This document shows, piece after piece, positions 24,435 through 31,816 of a DNA stretch of 31,816 nucleotides. The notes under the pieces are model-generated. The model did no database searches, was not told the DNA's origin, and saw only the letters and a program-made list of their open reading frames with translations. The translations under genes were made by a program, and so were the position numbers. The stretch is taken from positions 1 through 31,816 of the forward strand of contig JBMNCR010000038.1 in assembly GCA_049366695.1 (NCBI GenBank). Reading direction: 5' to 3'. Position 1 is the first letter of the stretch. The number at the start of each line of letters is the position of its first letter. Origin of the DNA: JBMNCR01 sp049366695. GTDB taxonomy: Bacteria > Bacillota > Clostridia > Eubacteriales > Alkalibacteraceae.

Positions 24435-25295
24435 CTAATCAAATATCATGGTTCCAATACCTGAGTTTGTGAATACTTCTAATAAAAGACTGTGTTCCAC
24501 TCTACCATCTAAAATATGCACACTTGATACTCCATTTTTGATACTTTCAGCACAACACTGTATCTTTGGTATCATTCCACCTTCTATTACATTATTTTTA
24601 ATATATTTATCTATTTCATTTAAATGAATTTTTGAAATCAAACTGTTCTTCTCATTAACGTCTTCTAATACACCTTCTACATCTGTTAAATAAACTAATT
24701 TTTCAGCCTTTAACTGTGAAGCTATTGCTCCTGCTACATAATCTGCATTGATATTATATGTATTATTATTAAAGTCACATGCAATAGGAGCTATAACAGG
24801 TATAAAATCATCTTTTATTAGAGATTTTAATAATTGTGGATTGATTTTTTCTATTTCTCCAACCCAACCAATATCCATTCCATCTAATAGTTTCTTTTTA
24901 GCGATAATTGTACTACCATCTTTTCCACTTATACCCACTGCTTTAAGTCCTTGTTGCTGAAATAGTTGTACTATCTCTTTATTTACACTTCCAGATAACA
25001 CCATCTCTGCAACTTCCATTGTCTCATCATCTGTAACTCTAAGTCCTTGAATAAATTTGGCTTCTTTACCCATATTCTTAAGCATTTCACTAATTCTTTT
25101 ACCTCCACCGTGAACTACTACGGGCTTTATTCCAACTAATTTCATAAGACAAATATCTTTTATTACAGATTGTTTTAGTTTTTCATCGATCATTGCACTT
25201 CCACCATATTTAATAACAATAATTTTATTATTAAATTTTTGTATATATGGAAGAGCTTCTACTAATGTTTTAGCTCTAGTTATGTATTTATCCAT
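24435..25295 (-). CDS. argB: Acetylglutamate kinase
   Basis: 286-residue amino-acid kinase that phosphorylates N-acetylglutamate, usually the arginine-feedback step. Motifs: IVIKYGGSAM near the start, VVHGGGKRISEML, and NINADYVAGAIASQL in the nucleotide half. The start MDKYITRAKTLVEALPYI is chosen because AGGAG lies just upstream and the family begins there. A GTG 18 codons earlier overlaps the argJ stop as GTGA and has GGAG upstream, so a longer form is possible. That extension is purine-rich and low in complexity (KSKVEKWESGKLGEK) and has no family counterpart. Feedback type cannot be settled by eye. Confidence 0.96.
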   Translation of the reverse strand: MDKYITRAKTLVEALPYIQKFNNKIIVIKYGGSAMIDEKLKQSVIKDICLMKLVGIKPVVVHGGGKRISEMLKNMGKEAKFIQGLRVTDDETMEVAEMVLSGSVNKEIVQLFQQQGLKAVGISGKDGSTIIAKKKLLDGMDIGWVGEIEKINPQLLKSLIKDDFIPVIAPIACDFNNNTYNINADYVAGAIASQLKAEKLVYLTDVEGVLEDVNEKNSLISKIHLNEIDKYIKNNVIEGGMIPKIQCCAESIKNGVSSVHILDGRVEHSLLLEVFTNSGIGTMIFD

Positions 25296-25345
25296 TATTT
25301 TTTCTCCTAACTTTCCACTTTCCCACTTTTCTACTTTAGACTTAC

Positions 25346-26578
25346 TCACGTTCGATATTCTCCATTTATCTTTACATATTCATAACTAAGATCACATCCC
25401 CAGCCAGTAGCAGAACTTTCGCCTTCTCCCAATTGAATATTAATCTTAATATCATGATTTTTTAGTATTTCAAAAGCTTCATCTTCATCAAAATCCACTG
25501 GCAATCCTTCCTTCAAAAGTAATATATTTTTATTATTACTTTCAAAACTCAGAGTTGCTTTATTAGGATCAAAATCTGCACCAGAATACCCAGCCGCACA
25601 TAATACTCTTCCCCAGTTAGCATCTTCTCCAAACAATGCAGTCTTTACAAGGTTTGATGTTAATATAGATTTTACTATTAATACAGCATCTTGTTTTGTT
25701 TTTGTACCATTTACATTTACTTCAATAAACTTACTAGCTCCTTCACCATCTCTTACAATTTCCATGGCAAGATATTTATTTACATATAAGAAAGCCTCAT
25801 AAAAAGTTTTATATCCTTCATCTTCACTACTACTAATTACTGTATTACCTGCCATTCCATTAGCCATGGCTATAACCATATCATTTGTACTTGTATCACC
25901 ATCTACAGAAATCATATTATATGTTTCATCTGCAACATCTTGTAATATTTTTCTAAGAAGTTTTTTTTCAATATTAATATCAGTTGTAATAAATGAAAGC
26001 ATAGTAGCCATATTGGGATGTATCATACCTGAACCCTTTGCCATACCGCCAATGTGAACTTCTTTTCCATTTAATTGAATCTTTACAGAAATTGTTTTTA
26101 TAATTGTATCTGTTGTCATTATTGCTTCTGCTGCATTAATTCCAGAAATCACATCATCATCAAGTTCAGTTATCAATCCATTTATTCCATTCGTAATTTT
26201 TTCAATGGGTAATGGTACTCCTATTACACCTGTAGATGCAACTAATACTTCATATTTTTTAGAATCAATACAATCTGCTAGAGTTTGTGCAGTAAGTTCA
26301 GCATCATCGTATCCTCTATCTCCTGTACATGCGTTTGCATTACCACTATTTATTACTAAAGCATTTACCTTAGAATGATTATTATAAATATTTTCATTCC
26401 ATTTTACTGGGGCTGCTTTTACTTTGTTAGTAGTAAATACAGCTGCAAAATCACAAGGCACTTTACTTGTTATTATCGATAAATCTTTTCGTTTTCTTTT
26501 TAATCCTACAAATTTTCCACCTGCTTTAAATCCTATAGGTGCTACAATTCCACCTTCTATTATATGCAATATTGTCAC
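25346..26578 (-). CDS. argJ: Glutamate N-acetyltransferase / ornithine acetyltransferase
   Basis: 410-residue enzyme that recycles acetyl groups from acetylornithine to glutamate (cyclic arginine pathway). It self-cleaves into alpha and beta chains. The cleavage site is KGSGMIHPNMATMLSF, with nucleophile Thr192. Other family segments are VNALVINSGNANACTG and SVDGDTSTNDM. Whether it is bifunctional (also using acetyl-CoA) cannot be read directly, but no separate argA/NAGS appears in the window. It follows argC after 109 bases with no terminator and abuts argB. Confidence 0.96.
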   Translation of the reverse strand: MTILHIIEGGIVAPIGFKAGGKFVGLKRKRKDLSIITSKVPCDFAAVFTTNKVKAAPVKWNENIYNNHSKVNALVINSGNANACTGDRGYDDAELTAQTLADCIDSKKYEVLVASTGVIGVPLPIEKITNGINGLITELDDDVISGINAAEAIMTTDTIIKTISVKIQLNGKEVHIGGMAKGSGMIHPNMATMLSFITTDINIEKKLLRKILQDVADETYNMISVDGDTSTNDMVIAMANGMAGNTVISSSEDEGYKTFYEAFLYVNKYLAMEIVRDGEGASKFIEVNVNGTKTKQDAVLIVKSILTSNLVKTALFGEDANWGRVLCAAGYSGADFDPNKATLSFESNNKNILLLKEGLPVDFDEDEAFEILKNHDIKINIQLGEGESSATGWGCDLSYEYVKINGEYRT

Positions 26579-26687
26579 TTCCTTTTATTAATCAAATATT
26601 ATATCCAACTGTTTAAAAAACTAATTATAGCATTATTGCTTTACTGGATAACTCATGAATTTGTATATACTATACATTTTTTAGTGA

Positions 26688-27731
26688 TTAAACTGGAAAA
26701 ATGGGTATACTCTTTAATCCGCATGTTTCATCAAAATTAAAAATAATATTCATATTCTGAACAGCCTGCCCTGCTGCTCCTTTAATTAAATTATCAATTG
26801 CTCCGACAATTACTAATGTATTCGTTCTTTTATCTAAATTTATTCCTAGATCACAATAATTTGATCCTTTTACCCATCTTGTTTCTGGATATATATCCTT
26901 GTTTAATAATCTAATAAAGTATTCCTTCTTATAAAATTGCCTATATAAATGGTATATATCATCTATATGAATATCCTTAGTAAGTTTTATATAACTAGTA
27001 GTTAATATCCCTCTATTCATAGGTACTAAATGTGGCGTAAAAATAAGATTAATATTTTCATCTGCCAAACTTCCTAGTTGTTCTTCAATCTCTGGAGTAT
27101 GCCTATGGGAAGCAATTTTATATGCTTTTATTGATTCATTACATTCAGTATAATGTGTAGCCATATTAAGTGATCTGCCAGCTCCTGTTACTCCAGACTT
27201 TGCATCAATAACAATTGATTTATTATTAATAAATTCTTCTTTTATTATTGGAGCTAGAGATAGTATACTACAAGTAGTATAACAACCTGGATTAGCTATT
27301 AAACTATAGTTTTTTATTTCATCTCTTTTTAATTCACATAATCCATAAATAGATTTTTTTATATATGATGGATTTCCATGCTCTGTTCCATACCAGTTCT
27401 CATATATATTCACATCATTTAATCTAAAATCAGCACCCATATCTATTACTTTTGTATTACTTAGTACTTCATCATTTAATAGATTTGAAGCCACGCCGTG
27501 AGGTAATGCTAAAAACAAAACGTCAACTTCTTGGCTAATATATTTAAGATCATTTTCGGAAAATTTTAATTCAGATCTTTTTACATAATTTCCATAAATA
27601 CTATCATATCTTTCATTAATATTCTTTCTTGAACTTATTATTTTTAAATCAATATTAGGATGTTGATATAATAATCTAATCAATTCTTGCCCAACATACC
27701 CAGTTGCACCTACAACAGCAGCTTTAATCAT
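26688..27731 (-). CDS. argC: N-acetyl-gamma-glutamyl-phosphate reductase
   Basis: 347-residue NADPH-dependent enzyme reducing acetylglutamyl phosphate to the semialdehyde. The N-terminal nucleotide-binding motif is AAVVGATGYVGQELIRLL. The catalytic Cys (about 150) sits in LIANPGCYTTCS, where the usual NPGCYPT has Thr instead of Pro. The conserved His segment is SHRHTPEIEEQL. The start at 27731 is preferred: AAAGGTG lies 9 bases upstream, and the family begins at MIKAAVVGATG. GTG and ATG codons 3-4 codons earlier would sit on the ribosome binding site. It is the first gene of the argCJBD-carAB operon, read from a promoter overlapping ARG-box-like sites. Confidence 0.96.
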   Translation of the reverse strand: MIKAAVVGATGYVGQELIRLLYQHPNIDLKIISSRKNINERYDSIYGNYVKRSELKFSENDLKYISQEVDVLFLALPHGVASNLLNDEVLSNTKVIDMGADFRLNDVNIYENWYGTEHGNPSYIKKSIYGLCELKRDEIKNYSLIANPGCYTTCSILSLAPIIKEEFINNKSIVIDAKSGVTGAGRSLNMATHYTECNESIKAYKIASHRHTPEIEEQLGSLADENINLIFTPHLVPMNRGILTTSYIKLTKDIHIDDIYHLYRQFYKKEYFIRLLNKDIYPETRWVKGSNYCDLGINLDKRTNTLVIVGAIDNLIKGAAGQAVQNMNIIFNFDETCGLKSIPIFPV

Positions 27732-27799
27732 ATATTTCATCACCTTTTTTATATTTATTCATTTAATAATAAATATTTATTAATCTTTTTTAATTGTTA

Positions 27800-27828
27800 T
27801 TGCATATTATACATTATTATTGTATAAT
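27800..27828 (+). promoter_or_regulatory. argG promoter
   Basis: -35 TTGCAT (27800-27805), 17-base spacer, -10 TATAAT (27823-27828), about 45 bases before the argG start. Both hexamers lie on ARG-box-like sequences. Confidence 0.7.
27801..27813. promoter_or_regulatory. ARG-box-like site 1
   Basis: TGCATATTATACA, a near-palindrome resembling the ArgR/AhrC half-site pair (TGAAT...ATTCA type) but one base shorter between half-sites. It covers the argG -35 and argC -10 elements. It starts 20 bases from site 2, close to the paired spacing of known ARG boxes. Confidence 0.5.
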
Positions 27829-27835
27829 TATTCAA
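27806..27835 (-). promoter_or_regulatory. argC operon promoter
   Basis: Minus strand: -35 TTGAAT (27830-27835), 18-base spacer, -10 TATAAT (27806-27811). It lies face to face over the argG promoter, so the two compete for polymerase. Confidence 0.65.
27821..27834. promoter_or_regulatory. ARG-box-like site 2
   Basis: TGTATAATTATTCA fits the ArgR/AhrC operator core TGAAT-W4-ATTCA with one change in the left half. It covers the argG -10 and most of the argC -35. An arginine-bound ArgR would block both promoters. Confidence 0.65.
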
Positions 27836-27872
27836 TAGTAAATTTCATTTTTTTTTAGGAGGTCATATTATT

Positions 27873-29084
27873 ATGAAGAAAAAAGTAATATTAGCTTATT
27901 CAGGCGGTTTAGATACAACAACTATTATTCCTTGGTTAAAGGAAAATTATGATTATGAAGTAGTTGCAGTTTGCATAGATGTAGGGCAGGGACAAGAAAT
28001 AGACGGATTAGAAGAAAAAGCAATTTCTTCTGGTGCAAGTAAACTTTACATAGATGATGTTCGAGAAGAATTTGTAAATAATTTCGTATACCCTACCTTA
28101 AAAGCAGGCGCAACATATGAAAGCAAATATTTACTTGGCACATCTATAGCTAGACCATTAATTGCAGAACGTTTAGTAAAATATGCATTATTGGAAGATG
28201 CTGAAGCTATATGTCATGGTGCTACTGGAAAAGGTAATGATCAAGTACGATTCGAATTAACTATTACAGCATTAGCTCCTCATTTAAAAATTATTGCACC
28301 ATGGAGAATCTGGAATATTAAGTCTAGAGAAGATGCAATGGAGTATTGTTCAAAACATGATATTAAATTAAACTTTAATAAAGATACTAGTTATAGCCGA
28401 GATAGAAATTTATGGCATTTGAGTCACGAAGGTCTAGAACTTGAAGATCCATCAATAGAACCAGATTATTCTAAAGTATTACAGATGTGTAATCCTTTAG
28501 AAAATACTCCTGATGAAGGAGAATATATTGAACTAGAATTCGAAAAAGGTATTCCTATTAAATTAAACGGAAAAAGCTTAAATGGCACTGAAATGATAAC
28601 TGCATTAAATGAAATCGGTGGAAAACATGGTATAGGTGTTATTGATTTAGTTGAAAATAGAGTCGTTGGTATGAAATCCAGAGGTATTTACGAGACTCCT
28701 GGTGGAACAATATTATATAAAGCACATGAAGAAATAGAACATTTATGTCTTGATAAACAAACTTATTCATATAAACAAACACTAGCTATAAAATATTCTG
28801 AATTAGTTTATAGCGGAGAATGGTTCACTCCATTAAGAGAAGCATTAGATGCTTTTGTAGATAGTACACAAGAGAATGTTACAGGTAAAGTAAAATTAAA
28901 ACTGTACAAAGGAAATATAATCTCAGCTGGTGCAACCTCTCCTTTTTCATTATATAATGAAGAAATAGCTAGTTTTACAACTGGAGATCTTTATGATCAT
29001 AAAGATGCTGAAGGTTTTATCAGATTATTTGGATTACCTCTACGTGTTAGAGCATTAATGAAGAACAAGAATAATAAAGAATAA
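27873..29084 (+). CDS. argG: Argininosuccinate synthase
   Basis: 403-residue ATP-pyrophosphatase-family enzyme joining citrulline and aspartate. It begins with the P-loop KVILAYSGGLDTTTIIPWL; ATGKGNDQVRFE and NKDTSYSRDRNLWHLSHEG are further family segments. Start ATG follows a perfect AGGAGG. First of a two-gene unit with argH (14 bases apart), divergent from the argC operon and sharing its operator region. Confidence 0.97.
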   Translation: MKKKVILAYSGGLDTTTIIPWLKENYDYEVVAVCIDVGQGQEIDGLEEKAISSGASKLYIDDVREEFVNNFVYPTLKAGATYESKYLLGTSIARPLIAERLVKYALLEDAEAICHGATGKGNDQVRFELTITALAPHLKIIAPWRIWNIKSREDAMEYCSKHDIKLNFNKDTSYSRDRNLWHLSHEGLELEDPSIEPDYSKVLQMCNPLENTPDEGEYIELEFEKGIPIKLNGKSLNGTEMITALNEIGGKHGIGVIDLVENRVVGMKSRGIYETPGGTILYKAHEEIEHLCLDKQTYSYKQTLAIKYSELVYSGEWFTPLREALDAFVDSTQENVTGKVKLKLYKGNIISAGATSPFSLYNEEIASFTTGDLYDHKDAEGFIRLFGLPLRVRALMKNKNNKE

Positions 29085-29098
29085 AAGGATGTGACTAA

Positions 29099-30472
29099 AT
29101 GAAGCTCTGGGGAGGACGATTTACAAAGGAGACTAATCAATTAACTGATGATTTCAATTCCTCAATTCACTTCGATAATATTTTATATAATTACGACATT
29201 AATGGCAGTATTGCTCATGCAAAAATGTTATGTAAACAGGAGATTATTAAAGAAGAAGAATGTACTTTGATAGTAGATAATTTAAAACAAATATTACATG
29301 ATATTGAATTAGGTAAAATAGAATTTGATATATCTGCTGAAGATATTCATATGAATATAGAAAAATTGTTGATTGAAAGAATCGGTGTTGTTGGAAAAAA
29401 ACTTCATACTGGACGTAGTAGAAATGATCAAGTAGCTTTGGATATTCGAATGTATGTAAAAGACAAAATTAAAGATATAGATAGTTTACTGCATAATCTT
29501 CAAGAAGTTTTGATTCGACTTTCTGAGGATAATATTGATACTATTATGCCGGGATATACTCACTTACAAAAAGCACAACCTATAACTTTTGCTCATCATA
29601 TACTTGCATACTTTGAAATGTTCAAAAGAGATAGAGATAGACTTAGTGATTGTTATAAAAGAACAAATCAAATGCCTTTAGGTGCAGGAGCTTTAGCTAG
29701 CACAACTTATGACCTTGATAGAAATTATGTATCTCAATTACTAGACTTTGAGGGAATTACACTAAATAGCCTTGACTCAGTTTCAGATAGAGATTTTTGT
29801 ATAGAATTTTTAAGTGCTATGTCTCTAATAATGATGCATTTAAGTCGTTTTAGTGAAGAAATAATATTATGGTGTTCTGACGAATTTAATTTTATACAGT
29901 TAGATGACGAATTTAGTACTGGTAGTAGTATAATGCCTCAAAAGAAAAATCCTGATATAGCAGAGTTGGTAAGAGGTAAAACAGGTAGAGTATATGGTAA
30001 CTTACTCTCTTTACTAACAACAATGAAAGGTATCCCCTTAGCATATAATAAAGATATGCAAGAAGATAAAGAAGCATTATTTGATTCTGTAAATACACTT
30101 TCTATGGCTATTCCAATTTTTAGTAATATGCTTGATACTATAAGCATTAATAAAGTTATTATGTACAATGCAGCAGGTAAAGGATTTACGAATGCAACTG
30201 ATGCAGCTGATTGGTTGGTAAAAAACGGCTTGCCTTTTAGAGAAGCTCATGAAATTATAGGAAAATTAGTTTTATATTGTATTGAAAATTCAAAAACATT
30301 AGAAGATTTATCTTTAAAAGAATATAAAGAAATTTCTCAGGTATTTGATGAGTCAATATATGAAAGTATTACTCTTGAATCATGTGTAAATAACAGAAAA
30401 GTTGATGGTGGTCCATCAAGAGAAAGTGTTGAAAAGCTAATTTTTATTAATAAGAATTATCTTCTTAAATGA
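29099..30472 (+). CDS. argH: Argininosuccinate lyase
   Basis: 457-residue fumarase/aspartase-superfamily enzyme splitting argininosuccinate into arginine and fumarate, the last step of the pathway. The superfamily signature GSSIMPQKKNPD is at about residue 280, with LHTGRSRNDQVALDIR and GYTHLQKAQPI upstream. It begins MKLWGGRFTKETN, typical of the family, after AAAGGATG. A terminator follows closely. Confidence 0.97.
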   Translation: MKLWGGRFTKETNQLTDDFNSSIHFDNILYNYDINGSIAHAKMLCKQEIIKEEECTLIVDNLKQILHDIELGKIEFDISAEDIHMNIEKLLIERIGVVGKKLHTGRSRNDQVALDIRMYVKDKIKDIDSLLHNLQEVLIRLSEDNIDTIMPGYTHLQKAQPITFAHHILAYFEMFKRDRDRLSDCYKRTNQMPLGAGALASTTYDLDRNYVSQLLDFEGITLNSLDSVSDRDFCIEFLSAMSLIMMHLSRFSEEIILWCSDEFNFIQLDDEFSTGSSIMPQKKNPDIAELVRGKTGRVYGNLLSLLTTMKGIPLAYNKDMQEDKEALFDSVNTLSMAIPIFSNMLDTISINKVIMYNAAGKGFTNATDAADWLVKNGLPFREAHEIIGKLVLYCIENSKTLEDLSLKEYKEISQVFDESIYESITLESCVNNRKVDGGPSRESVEKLIFINKNYLLK

Positions 30473-30486
30473 AATAACATAGATAT

Positions 30487-30525
30487 AAAAAATACTTCCA
30501 AATAATTATCTGGGAGTATTTTTTT
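30487..30525 (+). terminator. Terminator after argH
   Basis: AAAAATACTTCC pairs with GGGAGTATTTTT (one G-U) around a 12-base loop, ending in a run of Ts. Confidence 0.85.
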
Positions 30526-30650
30526 AAGTTCTGATTATTGTACATTCTTTTATTGATTTTATAAAGTCAAATATTCTAGCAAAGTTTTTTCATTAAAACT
30601 TATAAACAACAAGTATTATTTATACTTTTATCTATTTCAACTTCAAATAT

Positions 30651-30684
30651 GACCGTTTACGCATAAAAACGAACCACTTACGCA
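30651..30684 (+). promoter_or_regulatory. 21-bp-phased direct repeat, candidate LytTR-type regulator site
   Basis: GACCGTTTACGCA (30651-30663) and AACCACTTACGCA (30672-30684) match at 10 of 13 positions and start exactly 21 bases apart, two helical turns. The downstream copy ends 7 bases before a -35 element. Two short direct repeats at this phase next to a promoter are the usual form of LytTR-family (AgrA/VirR-like) binding sites. The cognate regulator is not in the window. Confidence 0.55.
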
Positions 30685-30691
30685 AATTATA

Positions 30692-30721
30692 TTTACATTG
30701 TATTATTAAATGCATTATAAT
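30692..30721 (+). promoter_or_regulatory. Promoter of the four-span membrane protein gene
   Basis: -35 TTTACA (30692-30697), 18-base spacer, -10 TATAAT (30716-30721). The imperfect -35 and the adjacent direct repeat suit an activated promoter. Confidence 0.55.
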
Positions 30722-30756
30722 TACATATTATACCAGTGAAGTAAGGAGGAAAAAAA

Positions 30757-31197
30757 TTGTTAAATTTATCCGTTCTAAAAAAATACAGATTACTTATTAT
30801 TTTGTGTTCTATTATTATTTTTTGTATGTCTTCTTCATATGAATACTGGTTACAATTTTCAATTACTAAAAAATATTTACCAAATATTTTTATGGGTTTA
30901 GTAATCGCAATTTTTATATCAAAAATATATCATAATAATATAAACATAAAATATAAAAATTTTATTACTGTATCTTTAATTTTCACTACATATTTTGCAA
31001 TGACTGAATACTTTTACTATTGCAAATTTTCATTTATAAGTAATTTTACAATAGTATCAAAATGGCTACTAACTAGCGACTTATCAATAGATTTGTTGAG
31101 TTATTTTCAAATTCTTCAAGGAGTCTTTTTATATTTATACATTGTTTTATGTATAAATGAAAATTCAAAAACTCAAAAACTAGATAACTCTGTCTAA
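30757..31197 (+). CDS. Small four-span membrane protein of unknown function
   Basis: 146 residues starting with TTG after AAGGAGG. Hydrophobic spans are at about residues 10-26 (YRLLIILCSIIIFCMSS), 43-58, 67-86 (FITVSLIFTTYFAMTEYFYY) and 110-133. The short loops are basic, and a polar tail ends the protein. No catalytic motif is seen and I do not recognise the family. The upstream 21-bp-phased repeat suggests control by a LytTR-type regulator; such regulators often control small membrane proteins. It is a single-gene transcript, convergent with the DUF2284 gene 6 bases away. Confidence 0.7.
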   Translation: MLNLSVLKKYRLLIILCSIIIFCMSSSYEYWLQFSITKKYLPNIFMGLVIAIFISKIYHNNINIKYKNFITVSLIFTTYFAMTEYFYYCKFSFISNFTIVSKWLLTSDLSIDLLSYFQILQGVFLYLYIVLCINENSKTQKLDNSV

Positions 31198-31203
31198 AAT
31201 ATA

Positions 31204-31725
31204 TTAATACAATACTCCCCCAATATATGTAACAGTATTAGGTCCATTATTATATTTGAGGTTATTTTCTTTCATTAATGACATAACATTAATCCCACAT
31301 GCCTCACAAGAAATAATTGCATCATTAGGTCGTCTACAAGGTTCTCCATCTACAATTGCACATTTTTTACACAGCGTACATCCCCCTACTCCTAACACTG
31401 TAAAATCAATTTCTTTACTAATTTCTTTTTTTATTTTTTGCAGTTTTTCTTTAAAGTCAGACACACCTTCCATCATACCTTGCATATCAAAACTGTTTTT
31501 AACATTATAGACTTCATAAACTAATAAAAAACTATCGTACTTTTCCACTATTTTTCTTGTTTCATCTATTGTTCCTACGGCAGGCGGACAAGTCCAAATT
31601 TTATTATAATTACCACAATAATTTTGCTCACAAAGTTTTCTTACCTCATCTTCAATTTTTATATTCTTAACTGGTATTTCATGATAATTTGAAAAAGTAT
31701 TTTCTACACTAGCTCTGATATCCAT
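31204..31725 (-). CDS. DUF2284 family cysteine-rich (predicted metal-binding) protein
   Basis: 173-residue cytoplasmic protein. Cysteine motifs in order are LCEQNYCGNYNKIWTCPP (about 31-48), GGCTLCKKCAIVDGEPCRRP (about 114-133) and SCEACGINV (about 139-147), the pattern of DUF2284 proteins. The clustered cysteines suggest an iron-sulphur or other metal centre. DUF2284 proteins are common in anaerobes and are often seen near corrinoid or methyl-transfer genes. That fits the general cobalamin theme of the window but does not define a function. Start ATG at 31725 follows GGGAGATG. Confidence 0.88.
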   Translation of the reverse strand: MDIRASVENTFSNYHEIPVKNIKIEDEVRKLCEQNYCGNYNKIWTCPPAVGTIDETRKIVEKYDSFLLVYEVYNVKNSFDMQGMMEGVSDFKEKLQKIKKEISKEIDFTVLGVGGCTLCKKCAIVDGEPCRRPNDAIISCEACGINVMSLMKENNLKYNNGPNTVTYIGGVLY

Positions 31726-31816
31726 TTACTCATCTCCCTAAATAATAAATTTTATATCTAATTAATTATACACCATTGTATGTTCAATTAAAATACAATA
31801 TAATAACATATAAAAG

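Noticed and set aside
1..31816. CRISPR arrays, tRNA or rRNA genes
   Set aside because: No regularly spaced repeats and no cloverleaf or rRNA-like GC-rich conserved stretches were seen on either strand.

Overview
The window looks like chromosomal DNA of an anaerobic, endospore-forming, low-GC Clostridia member. The DNA is about 30% GC, ribosome binding sites are strong (AGGAGG), and TTG/GTG starts are common. There is an H-type small acid-soluble spore protein gene, S-layer-homology anchors, oxygen-independent (CbiK/CbiL-type) cobalamin genes and a fused-function ArgJ. No rRNA, tRNA or CRISPR array was seen.

Layout. (1) 1-7731, minus strand: one B12-riboswitch-led operon. A consensus sigma-A promoter with a 20-bp dyad just upstream leads into a cobalamin aptamer. 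Then follow a lipoprotein CbiK-type cobaltochelatase, two paralogous FecB/BtuF-like binding proteins carrying C-terminal S-layer-homology repeats, an ABC-2 exporter-type ATPase and permease, CbiL (C20-methyltransferase), and a FecCD/BtuC-type permease cut by the window edge. (2) 7844-10204: a uroporphyrinogen-decarboxylase-fold protein of the corrinoid methyltransferase superfamily, divergent from a TetR regulator. (3) 10484-13527: sspH, then (minus strand) an OmpR-type response regulator overlapping a large multi-membrane-span histidine kinase. (4) 13811-16880: overlapping ppx-ppk polyphosphate genes. (5) 16881-18930: a decayed region. It holds a frameshifted UvrD-family helicase C-terminus, an unidentified ORF fragment, a group II intron reverse-transcriptase fragment and an ECF-type ABC ATPase fragment, none intact. 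(6) 18932-30472: arginine biosynthesis. argC-argJ-argB-argD-carA-carB run on minus, divergent from argG-argH on plus, with two face-to-face overlapping promoters covered by two ARG-box-like sites. No argF follows carB; the decayed region lies there. (7) 30651-31725: a small four-span membrane protein behind a 21-bp-phased direct repeat resembling a LytTR-regulator site, and a convergent DUF2284 cysteine-rich protein.

How parts work together. The first operon would be switched off by cobalamin. It combines cobalt insertion into a tetrapyrrole outside the membrane, surface capture of a ligand, import, a corrin-ring methylation step and a putative exporter. That mixture, and especially the extracytoplasmic CbiK with twin wall-anchored receptors, is the most unusual biology here. 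The arg block encodes carbamoyl phosphate synthesis plus every step from N-acetylglutamate to arginine except ornithine carbamoyltransferase (argF) in this window.
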